Shown: in pieces, positions 1-8,305 of the stretch
How the letters are laid out: each line of letters starts with the position of its first letter
Position numbering within the stretch: position 1 is the first letter of the stretch
NCBI GenBank assembly: GCA_037968815.1
Contig: JBBKWF010000011.1
Location: forward strand, 248,001 to 312,000
From: Pseudopedobacter sp037968815
Lineage (GTDB): Bacteria > Bacteroidota > Bacteroidia > Sphingobacteriales > Sphingobacteriaceae
Length of the DNA stretch: 64,000 nt
Reading direction: 5' to 3'
Made by a program: the position numbers and the translations under genes
The notes under the pieces: generated by a model
Databases searched by the model: none
What the model was told of the DNA's origin: nothing
Seen by the model: only the letters and a program-made list of their open reading frames with translations

Positions 1-1
1 A

Positions 2-817
2 AATGTTAACGTAGGAATAATTCGACGATTTTTTGAAAACCACCTTCTTGAATTAATTGATGATTTGATTATAGGCAAACCGATAAGACTAATGCAAATA
101 AGTAATCATTTGAACCCATTCATTAATTTCTCTTCTGACATAAAGAAAGGAATCGAGTACGTTTTTAGCTACCGTATTTTTATTACGAAAGCAAAGACAA
201 GATATGATGCTTATAAATTGGCTGATTCTTTAGATGTAAGAACTTGCACATATTGTAACAGGAATTACACAAATACGGTTATTAAAAGTAATGGAGATAA
301 GTTAACTAGACCACAATTTGACCACTATTTCGACAAAGCTAGCCATCCAATTTTAGCTATCTCATTTTTCAACTTGATTCCAAGTTGTTCTACTTGCAAT
401 TCAAGCATTAAAGGGACTCATAAAATGACGTTAAATGATTATAACCATCCATACCTTGATAATAATTTAAGAAACATAAAATTTACCTATAAATATTCAG
501 ATAAAACTAATTCTGGCATAAGAGTAAAAGTAGTTACGCCACTCGCATCAAAGATTAAAAATACTATTGATGCTTTTGCTATTGAAGAAGTTTACAATTC
601 TCATACTGGTGAATTATTAGACCTAATTAAAACAAAGCAATATTTTTCTGACAGATACTTATCAACTCTTAAATCAGGCCTGTTAAAAGATGTTATTGTT
701 TCTAAAGAAGACCTATATCGAATTGTTTTCGGTACTGAATATGATGAAACAAATTTCATTAACCGGCCCTTTAGTAAGTTCAAAAGTGACATACTGAAAG
801 AATTAGGAATAATCTAA
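2..817 (+). CDS. HNH endonuclease-like protein, 5' end outside window
   Basis: The reading frame is open from the first bases of the window, so the first in-frame TTG at 65 is not a real start and the gene begins upstream. The visible 271 residues hold a zinc/HNH-type core: CTYCNRNY, then the FDHYFDK histidine element about 30 residues later, then the CSTCNSSIKGTH element. This CxxC...DH...CxxC layout is that of HNH nucleases. Family members of this size in Bacteroidota are often encoded beside an AAA/SMC-like ATPase in Septu (PtuAB)-type or retron-linked defence loci; the partner would lie outside the window, so a defence role is inference. The N-terminal part seen here is mainly charged helices without a recognised domain. 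HNH identity is fairly sure, function is not. Confidence 0.72.
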   Translation, partial: NVNVGIIRRFFENHLLELIDDLIIGKPIRLMQISNHLNPFINFSSDIKKGIEYVFSYRIFITKAKTRYDAYKLADSLDVRTCTYCNRNYTNTVIKSNGDKLTRPQFDHYFDKASHPILAISFFNLIPSCSTCNSSIKGTHKMTLNDYNHPYLDNNLRNIKFTYKYSDKTNSGIRVKVVTPLASKIKNTIDAFAIEEVYNSHTGELLDLIKTKQYFSDRYLSTLKSGLLKDVIVSKEDLYRIVFGTEYDETNFINRPFSKFKSDILKELGII

Positions 818-914
818 AACTCAAACAGTCATTGTTGTTAATGAACTCTCGAAAGAATGCTTTGAACAACAGCGGATTATCTTTCATTTATAGACTACCT
901 TCAAAAGTAATACT

Positions 915-954
915 AAACAAAAAAACCTCAACCATTTTCATGATTGAGGTTTTC
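915..954 (-). terminator. Intrinsic terminator of the atp operon
   Basis: A hairpin with arms AAACCTCAA and TTGAGGTTT around a 12-nt loop is followed, read on the minus strand, by a run of seven T. It lies about 45 bp after the atpG stop. The following stretch 958-993 carries the words GCCTTGAGCC and AAGCTTTAA, which resemble those near 55600-55800. Confidence 0.8.
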
Positions 955-996
955 TAGCTTTCGGCCTTGAGCCTTCCGCTTTAAGCTTTAATAAAC

Positions 997-1881
997 TTAT
1001 CCGTTTGATAATGCAGCAGCACCACTCACAATCTCAGAAAGTTCGGTAGTAATTGCAGCCTGACGGGCTTGGTTATAAGCTAATTTTAATTTCTTCAATA
1101 AATCACCAGCGTTATCTGTTGCTTTATCCATTGCAGTCATCCTAGCACCATGCTCAGAAGCATGAGAATCTAAAACAGCTTTGTATAATTGTAACTTGAT
1201 GTTTTTAGGGATTAACTCCTCAACAATCTCTTCTTTAGATGGCTCTAAAATATAGTCAACTTGATTACTGTTCACTTCTGCACTTTTCTCCGCTTTTGGT
1301 ACCGGTAATAATTGTTCAGTAGTTAAAATTTGCATTGCTGCATTTTTAAACTGATTGTAAATTACCTCAACTTTATCATATTTTCCGTCAACAAAACCTT
1401 TCATGATAGATTCTGTAATCAAAGAAATATTTTCAAAATTTAAAGCTCCGTAAACTTCATTGTTATTACCAATAACGTTGTAATTACGTTTTTCGTAGTA
1501 ATCATGAGCTTTTTTACCAATCGCAACAATATGTAAATTGCCTGACTGTTGGAAAGAACTGTATTTTTCGGCGATAAGGTTGTTAGCAGTTTTAATAACG
1601 TTAGTATTAAAAGCACCAGCTAAACCACGGTTTGAAGTAACTACTACTACCAAAACGTTTTTAACTTCACGCTCTTGAGTATATACAGAAACTCCATCCT
1701 CTAAACTAGCAGAAAGATTAGCCAAAATTTCCTTTAACTTATTAGCATAAGGACGCAATTGAACAATAGCATTAGTTGCTCTTTTTAACTTAGCAGCTGA
1801 AACCATTTTCATTGCTTTGGTAATTTGCTGTGTAGAGCTTACCGAAGATATTCTGATTCTTACTTCTTTTAAATTTGCCAT
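997..1881 (-). CDS. atpG: ATP synthase F1 subunit gamma
   Basis: Central rotor stalk of F1, coupling c-ring rotation to catalysis in the alpha/beta hexamer at the cytoplasmic membrane. The 294 residues show the family hallmarks at both ends: an N-terminal helix with VRIRISSVSSTQQITKAMKM and a C-terminal helix with AYNQARQAAITTELSEIV. Length is normal for Bacteroidota. It is the last gene of the atp cluster, 97 bp after atpA; that spacer is occupied by an imperfect inverted repeat (1891-1976). atpD and atpC are absent from this cluster, as is usual in the phylum, where they lie elsewhere. Confidence 0.97.
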   Translation of the reverse strand: MANLKEVRIRISSVSSTQQITKAMKMVSAAKLKRATNAIVQLRPYANKLKEILANLSASLEDGVSVYTQEREVKNVLVVVVTSNRGLAGAFNTNVIKTANNLIAEKYSSFQQSGNLHIVAIGKKAHDYYEKRNYNVIGNNNEVYGALNFENISLITESIMKGFVDGKYDKVEVIYNQFKNAAMQILTTEQLLPVPKAEKSAEVNSNQVDYILEPSKEEIVEELIPKNIKLQLYKAVLDSHASEHGARMTAMDKATDNAGDLLKKLKLAYNQARQAAITTELSEIVSGAAALSNG

Positions 1882-1890
1882 TCTTTATTT

Positions 1891-1976
1891 AGATGTGAGA
1901 TTTGAGATATGAGAATTGAGATGACTTGTTAGCCAGCTCAATAAGTCTCATATCTCATATCTCAATACTCAAATCT
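1891..1976. repeat. Imperfect inverted repeat between atpA and atpG
   Basis: Two arms of about 35 nt, 1891-1927 and 1943-1976, are built from the reiterated words TGAGAT, TATGAGA and TTGAGAT on the left and their complements on the right, with a 15-nt loop. The transcript between atpA and atpG should fold into a long imperfect hairpin. There is no T-run, so it does not look like a terminator. Confidence 0.75.
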
Positions 1977-1978
1977 TC

Positions 1979-3553
1979 TTAGTATTTCGCTGATAATTCT
2001 TTCGCTACAGTTTCTAAAACATCAGTTATGGTCTTATCTAGTTTACCAGCTTTTAAAGCCGATAAAACTTCTGGATGACGTTGCTCTAACTGAGTAGTAT
2101 ATTCTGCTTCAAACTCCTTAATCTTATTTACAGGGACATTTCTCATCAAGTTATTAACTCCTGCATAAACCATTGCTACTTGTTTTTCAACAGCAACTGG
2201 AGAAAACTGACCTTGTTTCAAAATCTCAACGTTTCTAGCACCTTTATCTAAAACCAATTTGGTTGAAGCATCTAAATCAGAACCAAATTTAGAGAAAGCC
2301 TCTAATTCACGGTAACTAGCTTGATCTAATTTTAATGTACCAGCAACTTTCTTCATCGACTTGATTTGAGCGTTACCACCTACACGAGATACAGAAATAC
2401 CTACGTTAATAGCCGGACGAACACCCGCGTTAAACAAGTTAGATTCTAAGAAAATCTGACCGTCAGTAATAGAAATTACGTTGGTTGGGATATAAGCAGA
2501 AACGTCACCAGCCTGAGTTTCGATAATTGGTAATGCAGTTAAAGAACCACCACCTTTTACGATACCTTTGATAGACTCTGGCAAATCATTCATTGCTTGA
2601 GCAATAGAATCATTTTGGTTGATTTTCGCAGCTCTTTCTAATAAACGACTGTGTAGGTAGAAAACATCACCTGGGTAAGCCTCACGTCCTGGAGGACGTT
2701 TTAATAATAAAGAAACCTCACGGTATGCAACTGCTTGTTTTGATAAATCATCATAAACAATTAAAGCTGGTCTTCCTGTATCACGGAAAAACTCACCAAT
2801 TGCAGCACCTGCGAAAGGAGCGTAAAACTGCATTGGAGCTGGTTCTGCAGCAGAAGCAGCAACAATAACGGTATAAGCCATTGCACCATGCTCTTCTAAC
2901 GCCTTAACAACGTTAGCTACAGTACTTGCTTTCTGCCCGATAGCAACATATATACAAAATACAGGTTCTCCTGCATCATAAAATTCTTTTTGATTGATAA
3001 TGGTATCAATACAAACTGCTGATTTACCAGTTTGACGGTCACCAATTACCAATTCACGCTGTCCACGTCCAATTGGAATCATTGCATCAATAGCTTTGAT
3101 ACCAGTTTGTAATGGCTCGGTTACTGGCTGACGGTAGATTACACCTGGTGCTTTACGCTCCAAAGGCATCTCGTAAGTAGTACCAGTAATTGGTCCTTTA
3201 CCATCAATTGGAGTACCTAAAGTGTTTACCACACGACCTAACATACCTTCACCTACGTTAATAGATGCAATACGTTTTGTACGTTTAATGGTATCACCTT
3301 CTTTAATTTCGTCAGATTGACCTAACAAAACCACACCAACGTTGTCTTCTTCTAAGTTTAAAACGATACCTTGTAAGCCTGATTCAAATTCAACCAGCTC
3401 ACCAGCTTGTACCTTTGTTAAACCATAAACACGAGCAATACCATCACCAACTTGTAGTACGGTACCAACTTCCTCTAATTCAGTTTCTGACTTAAAGCCT
3501 GATAATTGCTGACGTAAAATCGCCGAAACTTCATCTGGTCTTACTTCTACCAT
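1979..3553 (-). CDS. atpA: ATP synthase F1 subunit alpha
   Basis: Nucleotide-binding, non-catalytic subunit of the F1 hexamer. The 524-residue protein carries the Walker A loop GDRQTGKSAVCIDTI near residue 170, the alpha-subunit signature region PAINVGISVSRVGG, and an N-terminal helix (VRPDEVSAILRQQL) that in this family contacts the delta subunit. Length and motifs are those of a complete, functional alpha subunit. It follows atpH by 80 bp and precedes atpG in the bacterial order H-A-G. Confidence 0.98.
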   Translation of the reverse strand: MVEVRPDEVSAILRQQLSGFKSETELEEVGTVLQVGDGIARVYGLTKVQAGELVEFESGLQGIVLNLEEDNVGVVLLGQSDEIKEGDTIKRTKRIASINVGEGMLGRVVNTLGTPIDGKGPITGTTYEMPLERKAPGVIYRQPVTEPLQTGIKAIDAMIPIGRGQRELVIGDRQTGKSAVCIDTIINQKEFYDAGEPVFCIYVAIGQKASTVANVVKALEEHGAMAYTVIVAASAAEPAPMQFYAPFAGAAIGEFFRDTGRPALIVYDDLSKQAVAYREVSLLLKRPPGREAYPGDVFYLHSRLLERAAKINQNDSIAQAMNDLPESIKGIVKGGGSLTALPIIETQAGDVSAYIPTNVISITDGQIFLESNLFNAGVRPAINVGISVSRVGGNAQIKSMKKVAGTLKLDQASYRELEAFSKFGSDLDASTKLVLDKGARNVEILKQGQFSPVAVEKQVAMVYAGVNNLMRNVPVNKIKEFEAEYTTQLEQRHPEVLSALKAGKLDKTITDVLETVAKELSAKY

Positions 3554-3633
3554 CTTTTTTTATTTAAGATTTTTTATTTTTTTTGAAAAATTGTCTCTGT
3601 AACTCTTTTGTTGTCCTGATTTAATCAGTAAAA

Positions 3634-4182
3634 CTAAGCGATTACTTTTTGTGTAAAGTCTTTTTTAAGTTTTGTTAAACTACTTGCAATACTTGCATCA
3701 AATTGCCTATCGCCAACAGTTAATATAAAACCACCAATTAAACTAGCGTCAACAGTTGCATTAAGTTTAACCTCTCCGCCTGTTACTGCTTTAACTTTAT
3801 TGATAATTTCTGTTTTTGCTTCTTCTGTTAACTCAGCAGCAGATATCACTTTTGCAGTAACAATATTCTTATAAACATTGTATTGTGCTAAAAATTCTTT
3901 CGCAACTCCGTATATAATTTCTGCTCTTCCTTTATCAACAACTATCTTTAAAAACGCCGCAGTTACTTTGTTAATTTTATCGCCAAAAACAGCTTTCAAA
4001 ATCGCGTTCTTTTTACCTAAAGGTATAATCGGATTTTTTACTACTGCTTGTAATTCAGAATTTGCTCTAAGTGTGTTTACAAAGAGATTCATGTCGCCTT
4101 TAATTTCTTCTAAAGCCTTATTTTCTAAAGCTAAATCAATTAAAGATTTTGCGTATCTGGATGCTACTTTTATTTCTGACAT
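3634..4182 (-). CDS. atpH: ATP synthase F1 subunit delta
   Basis: Peripheral-stalk subunit joining the b subunits to the top of the alpha/beta hexamer. The 182 residues begin with VASRYAKSLIDLALE, the typical OSCP/delta N-terminal helix, and end with the family C-terminal segment containing LIGGFILTVGDRQFDASI. It lies between atpF and atpA. The spacer to atpF holds reiterated-word repeats (4192-4265). Confidence 0.96.
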   Translation of the reverse strand: MSEIKVASRYAKSLIDLALENKALEEIKGDMNLFVNTLRANSELQAVVKNPIIPLGKKNAILKAVFGDKINKVTAAFLKIVVDKGRAEIIYGVAKEFLAQYNVYKNIVTAKVISAAELTEEAKTEIINKVKAVTGGEVKLNATVDASLIGGFILTVGDRQFDASIASSLTKLKKDFTQKVIA

Positions 4183-4191
4183 TCTATTTTA

Positions 4192-4265
4192 GTTAAAGGT
4201 TGTAGGTTTTAAGTTTTAAGTTTTCACTTTACACTTACAACCTAGAACTTACCACTTAAAACTTA
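4192..4265. repeat. Reiterated-word repeat between atpF and atpH
   Basis: The atpF-atpH spacer is built from the words AAGTTTT, AGGTTGTAGG and ACTTACAACC. The 12-mer at 4210-4221 (TAAGTTTTAAGT) is exactly complementary to 4254-4265, which includes the atpF stop codon. AGGTTGTAGG at 4197-4206 is nearly complementary to 4234-4243. The same words recur at 46724-46859. Confidence 0.7.
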
Positions 4266-4757
4266 ATTTAATTTCACATCTTTCAACAAGTCGCTCACTA
4301 AAGCATCTTGTTTTTTCTTATCATCAAACTGCTTACGCAAAACTTTTTCTGCAATCTCTAAAGATAATGCAGCAACTTGGTTTTTCACCTCGTCTAAAGC
4401 AGCTATCTTTTGATTATTGATTTCAATTTTTGCTTTTTCAATCAATTTAGCACCTTCAGTTTGAGCTGCATTTTTTGCTTCAGCAACAATTTGGTCTTTA
4501 AGTTCCTTTGCCTCTTTCAAAATTTGGTCACGCTCTACTCTTGCTTCTTTTAATAATGTTTCGTTTTCACTTGATAAACGAGACATTTCTTCTCTTGCAA
4601 GTTCTGCTTTGTTTAATGCATCTTCAATTGAACGCTCACGCTCATGAATTGCACCTAAAACAGGTTTCCAAGCTAATTTCTTCAATAGCATCAGGAGGAT
4701 CAAAAATGATACTAATGTCCAAAATACTAAGCCAATACTAGGAGTTACTAATTCCAT
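4263..4757 (-). CDS. atpF: ATP synthase Fo subunit b
   Basis: Membrane-anchored peripheral-stalk subunit. The 164 residues have one N-terminal transmembrane helix (about residues 8-27, GLVFWTLVSFLILLMLLKKL) followed by a long charged coiled coil rich in E, K and A, as expected for the b dimer. It lies 88 bp after atpE and before atpH. Nothing unusual is seen in the sequence. Confidence 0.96.
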   Translation of the reverse strand: MELVTPSIGLVFWTLVSFLILLMLLKKLAWKPVLGAIHERERSIEDALNKAELAREEMSRLSSENETLLKEARVERDQILKEAKELKDQIVAEAKNAAQTEGAKLIEKAKIEINNQKIAALDEVKNQVAALSLEIAEKVLRKQFDDKKKQDALVSDLLKDVKLN

Positions 4758-4845
4758 AAAATTATATATGCTATTGTTAAATAATCATTTTAAAATAATC
4801 AGAAATGCAGCCAATCGCTACATTTCTGATTTTTAAAGGAAATCC

Positions 4846-5061
4846 TTATGCAGGATTATTTCCTAATAAAGCCACAACTACACCAAACAAAGCAACACCT
4901 TCAATAAGTGCTGCAGCGATGATCATTGCAGTTTGAATTTTTGAAGCAGCCTCTGGCTGACGAGCAATACCTTCCATTGCTTTTCCACCAACTTGACCAA
5001 TACCGATACCTGCACCGATAACTGCTAAACCTGCACCAATTGCAGCGATTGAACCTACCAT
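4846..5061 (-). CDS. atpE: ATP synthase Fo subunit c
   Basis: Proteolipid of the rotor ring. The 71 residues form two hydrophobic hairpin helices with the polar loop ARQPEA between them. The ion-carrying glutamate lies in AALIEGVALFG. It is followed by glycine rather than the serine or threonine found next to the glutamate in many Na+-binding rings, so a proton-coupled ring is the better reading. That coupling choice is inference from known c-ring motifs. It sits between atpB and atpF. Confidence 0.96.
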   Translation of the reverse strand: MVGSIAAIGAGLAVIGAGIGIGQVGGKAMEGIARQPEAASKIQTAMIIAAALIEGVALFGVVVALLGNNPA

Positions 5062-5185
5062 AACTGTTTTAATTTATTATATGATTGTTAAACAAAATGT
5101 TTCTTTTTTTGAAGAGCAATTCACAGTTCCTCACAGTCTTGCTTCTTTACTCTTGTAATCTTTGCTCCTTACTCTTTAATCTCTA

Positions 5186-6292
5186 CTAATGGTGATGCTC
5201 TTCTACAGCAGTTCCAATAAACAAGGCTGTAAGCATCGTAAAAATAAAGGCTTGTAAAAATGCAACCAGCAATTCTAAAACATACATAAATAATACGAAT
5301 GCTACAGAAACTGGAGCCATAGCCAGTGTTTTAAAAATAAAGATCAGTGATATTAAACTTAACACGATAATGTGCCCAGCTGTGATATTCGCAAACAAAC
5401 GAATCATTAAAGCGAATGGTTTAGAAAACACACCAATAACTTCTACAATCCACATAATTGGCAATAACCAAAAAGGAACATCTGGTTTAAAAATGTGACT
5501 CCAGTAGTATTTGTTTCCATTTACATTAACCACTACCAAAACAATAGCAGAAAGCACCATTGTTACTGCAATGTTACCCGTTACGTTTGCACTCCCTGGA
5601 AAAATAGGAACTAAGCCTAATAAGTTGTTAATCCAGATAAAGAAGAAAATAGTTAACAAAAGAGGCATAAAGCGCTCAAACTTGTACCCTATATTAGGTC
5701 TAGCAATATCGTCTCTAACAAATATAATGATTGGCTCTACCCAAGATTGTAAACCTTTTGGCGCTAAACCTGCTCTTTTCTTGTAAGAACCTGCAACCTT
5801 AGTAAAAATCAATAGAATTACTATAATAGATATAAACAGTGCTGCAACGTTTTTAGTGATTGAAAAATCATAAACTTTAGCAGAAGCTATTTCGTCAACC
5901 TGACCATCAGCAGTTAAAATCTTGATACGTTTTTCTTCTAACAGGTAAGTGTTTTTAGTAGTAGTATAAGCTGCTGCATCATGATGCGAATCAAACAAGT
6001 TTGAAGAAGAGAAAACATCTAATCCATTAGGTGTAAATAAAATTACAGGTAAAGGAATTGAGGTGTGTCCCCATAAGTGCCAACCATGCGAGTCACCAAT
6101 GTGCTCCAGAATAACTACTGTTGGATCAAACTTTTCTTCATGATTAACATGACCTTCTTCTATCGCTACAACTGTTTTTTCGGCCTCAATTTCTTGCATA
6201 GCAAAAGAATTAAACGTTAAAAACAGGAGGAAAAGAGCGATTATAGCTCTGCTAGCGAGATTTTTAAAATTTAAAATGTGGCTGAAATACAT
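5186..6292 (-). CDS. atpB: ATP synthase Fo subunit a
   Basis: Stator channel subunit that moves protons onto the c ring. The conserved arginine is in ALMIRLFANITAGH, in the penultimate helix region. The 368-residue protein is longer than proteobacterial a subunits because of an N-terminal hydrophobic signal-like segment (about residues 12-31, ending SFAMQ) and a roughly 100-residue polar region before the first core helix; such extensions are common in Bacteroidota. The C-terminus ends in EEHHH. It lies between the small membrane gene at 6307 and atpE. Confidence 0.96.
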   Translation of the reverse strand: MYFSHILNFKNLASRAIIALFLLFLTFNSFAMQEIEAEKTVVAIEEGHVNHEEKFDPTVVILEHIGDSHGWHLWGHTSIPLPVILFTPNGLDVFSSSNLFDSHHDAAAYTTTKNTYLLEEKRIKILTADGQVDEIASAKVYDFSITKNVAALFISIIVILLIFTKVAGSYKKRAGLAPKGLQSWVEPIIIFVRDDIARPNIGYKFERFMPLLLTIFFFIWINNLLGLVPIFPGSANVTGNIAVTMVLSAIVLVVVNVNGNKYYWSHIFKPDVPFWLLPIMWIVEVIGVFSKPFALMIRLFANITAGHIIVLSLISLIFIFKTLAMAPVSVAFVLFMYVLELLVAFLQAFIFTMLTALFIGTAVEEHHH

Positions 6293-6306
6293 TTATTACG
6301 TGTTTT

Positions 6307-6738
6307 TTACTTCTTAATTTGGTGGCGCAAGTTACACAACAAACAATAAATTTCAAAGACTGTAAACAATAAATATATAGAAAAAAAGTTTACGAGGAAC
6401 AAAACCGCATCTACCCTTACTCTAAGCACATAAAATAGTATAAAACAAAGTGTCAAAAGTAGGCGAACAACAATACCTGCTAAAAGTATGGAGCTTTGGT
6501 GATCTCCACCTTTTTTAATCCCTATTATAGATAGTGCATAAACTAATAAAGTAATGCTTGCCATGTATCCAAACATCACCCAGAAGTAGGGTATTAAAAA
6601 TGTTCCTTGAAATAAAAATTGATCTATTGCTACAAATATTAAGGCTACGCTAATAACCAATATGGCATATAGCATTAAAAATTTACGATTACCCAATGAG
6701 AGATTATTTAAGTCCTTTAAAAATAAAATATAGTGCAA
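6307..6738 (-). CDS. Small four-helix membrane protein of the atp operon
   Basis: This is a 143-residue, very hydrophobic protein with about four transmembrane helices and a short basic C-terminus (NLRHQIKK). It occupies the position of AtpI-type genes, between an AtpZ-like gene and atpB, and its start overlaps the upstream gene by 35 bp. If translation begins at the later methionine in FLMLYAILV, the overlap disappears. By position it is probably an ATP synthase assembly or accessory protein, but no diagnostic motif was recognised, so no symbol is given. Confidence 0.8.
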   Translation of the reverse strand: MHYILFLKDLNNLSLGNRKFLMLYAILVISVALIFVAIDQFLFQGTFLIPYFWVMFGYMASITLLVYALSIIGIKKGGDHQSSILLAGIVVRLLLTLCFILFYVLRVRVDAVLFLVNFFSIYLLFTVFEIYCLLCNLRHQIKK

Positions 6739-6937
6739 TGACTACACCTAGTAAACTGAGGGCAGCCGTATATATAGGTGTAACGTTATTCTGAGATTCG
6801 TCTAGTTTGTATCCGGCAAAGGTAAATGCACCAATAATCCCAATCATTTGAAAACCTAAACCCGAATACTTTACGTATGCGTTAAGCGGTTGCTTCTCTT
6901 CTTTCTGTTTGTTTTCCTTCTGTTCCATCAAGTGCAT
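6704..6937 (-). CDS. AtpZ/AtpI-family ATP synthase accessory protein
   Basis: A 77-residue protein with a charged, lysine-rich N-terminus followed by two transmembrane helices (about 28-46 and 55-74) separated by the short loop GYKLDESQNNVTP. The two-helix layout with a GYxLD element is that of AtpZ/AtpI-family proteins at the head of bacterial atp operons, which assist c-ring assembly or ion supply. The start overlaps the end of the bactofilin gene by 56 bp; the second methionine (MEQKENK) shortens that to 47 bp. Translational coupling is likely. Confidence 0.8.
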   Translation of the reverse strand: MHLMEQKENKQKEEKQPLNAYVKYSGLGFQMIGIIGAFTFAGYKLDESQNNVTPIYTAALSLLGVVIALYFIFKGLK

Positions 6938-7325
6938 TTTTTAACATCGACTTGGTTTGCGTAATACCCGTTTGGCACTTACCAATTAAATTGGCACCGC
7001 TTTCTACAACTAGTTTATTAGAAAACACATCACCTTTAAGATTGGCTGTAGTTTTCAAAAACAAAATCTCGCTAGTGGTAACATCGCCAGAAATATTACC
7101 TGATAGTTCAGCACTTTCAGAAAAAATATCACCTATTACTTCTCCACTTGCACTAACCACCACTTTTGCCTTAGATCTTACGTTACCAACAATTTTCCCA
7201 TCAATCCTAATATCGCTTTTCGTATTTAAATCTCCGTTAATTTCAGTACCAAGACCTATAATATTTATAGAGCCTGCTTTTTGTTCTCCGTTAATTTTTT
7301 CTGATTTTTTACTACCAAACATCAA
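6882..7325 (-). CDS. Bactofilin family protein
   Basis: This is a polymer-forming cytoskeletal protein. The 147 residues contain a central right-handed beta-helix-like repeat region (about 22-120) with regularly spaced G/V/I turns: GDLNTKSDIRIDGKIVGNV, then ASGEVIGDI, then SGNISGDV. Polar tails lie on either side. Bactofilins localise cell-wall enzymes, and the gene directly upstream here encodes an M23 peptidase, a pairing seen in many bacteria. Its 3' end overlaps the AtpZ-like gene, physically joining a cell-shape module to the ATP synthase operon. Confidence 0.92.
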   Translation of the reverse strand: MMFGSKKSEKINGEQKAGSINIIGLGTEINGDLNTKSDIRIDGKIVGNVRSKAKVVVSASGEVIGDIFSESAELSGNISGDVTTSEILFLKTTANLKGDVFSNKLVVESGANLIGKCQTGITQTKSMLKNALDGTEGKQTERREATA

Positions 7326-7332
7326 TTTTTGT

Positions 7333-8205
7333 TTAAAATGTCATATAATTTTTAGGATTAACGGCAGTACCGTTAAACCAAAGCTCAAAATGTAAATGTG
7401 AGCCAGTTGTAAGTTCTCCGCTATTACCAACTACAGCAATCACCTCTCCTGCCCTAACGAAACTACCAACTTTTTTCAATAATACAGAACAATGCTTATA
7501 AATTGATACCAAATTATTTCTGTGTTGAACTGCAACAACGTAACCCGTTTCTGAGGTGAAATTCGCAAAAACGATTGTCCCATCAAGTGTTGCCTTTACA
7601 TTTTCGTTTTTTCTGCTGGTAATATCAATTCCGTAATGTTGAATTTTAAGGTCAAAATCATCTGTAACATTACCACGTAAAGGGCTGAAAAAAGAATAAG
7701 ATGCTATCCCATATTTTTCTGGGCTATCATCTTCAGCATTCAAATCAAATTTACCCTCAGACTCAATTAATTTACGAAGTTCACTTTCTTCTTTAGATAT
7801 TTTTTGATTCAGTTTTATGCTATCCGTTGCTTTGCTTACATCTTTAACTCGCTTGGTTTGTTCGCCATTGCTAACTTTACCTTCAATAATATTTTTTAAG
7901 TTTTTTAGATAAATTCTATTTGCGTTAGCCTGCTGTTCTAAAGAGTCTACCTTACTATAAGTGTCAATAATATCTTTTTTTGAACTAGTATCGGTTACTC
8001 CTGATAGATATTCTCTTAAAGGAGTAAACCTTATGGTTACAATTGTTAATACAATCAATAAAATTGCAAATGTTGCTCCCCCAATAATCAAGTACCAAAG
8101 AGATGCGTTAAACGATGCTTTTTCTTCAAAAGTCTCATCATTTAAAATCACTAATTTGTACCTTTCTTTGAATTTATCTATGAGTTTTTTTCTTTTACCC
8201 ATCAA
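7333..8205 (-). CDS. M23-family peptidoglycan endopeptidase
   Basis: Membrane-anchored murein hydrolase of the LytM/M23 type. It has one N-terminal transmembrane helix (about 34-58), a linker with coiled-coil character (about 80-150), and a C-terminal LytM domain with the zinc ligands in HYGIDIT (H and D) and HLHFELW. All expected M23 ligands are visible, so it should be catalytically competent. It heads the operon leading into bactofilin and the atp genes, with 7 bp to bactofilin, and is divergent from the SprE/PorW-like gene. Either of two adjacent methionines could be the start. Confidence 0.92.
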   Translation of the reverse strand: MMGKRKKLIDKFKERYKLVILNDETFEEKASFNASLWYLIIGGATFAILLIVLTIVTIRFTPLREYLSGVTDTSSKKDIIDTYSKVDSLEQQANANRIYLKNLKNIIEGKVSNGEQTKRVKDVSKATDSIKLNQKISKEESELRKLIESEGKFDLNAEDDSPEKYGIASYSFFSPLRGNVTDDFDLKIQHYGIDITSRKNENVKATLDGTIVFANFTSETGYVVAVQHRNNLVSIYKHCSVLLKKVGSFVRAGEVIAVVGNSGELTTGSHLHFELWFNGTAVNPKNYMTF

Positions 8206-8264
8206 TCTCTATATTTTCTTTGCTTAATTAATATCTTTATTCCTTCAAAGTCGGCAATATAAAA

Positions 8265-8272
8265 TAAATTTG
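8265..8272 (+). promoter_or_regulatory. Probable -7 box (TAAATTTG) for the SprE/PorW-like gene
   Basis: TAAATTTG fits the Bacteroidota -7 consensus TAnnTTTG and lies in the divergent spacer. It overlaps the TTG at 8270, so that TTG is unlikely to be a start codon. No clear -33 TTTG was found at the right distance. Confidence 0.5.
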
Positions 8273-8305
8273 TCCGTATTAATTCCGAACGTCAAAATTA
8301 AAACA

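Noticed and set aside
1891..1976. CRISPR array
   Set aside because: The words are too short and irregular, there are no unique spacers of constant length, and no cas gene is in the window.
4846..5061. Sodium-coupled c ring
   Set aside because: The residue after the ion-binding Glu is Gly, not the Ser/Thr of Na+ rings, so proton coupling is more likely.
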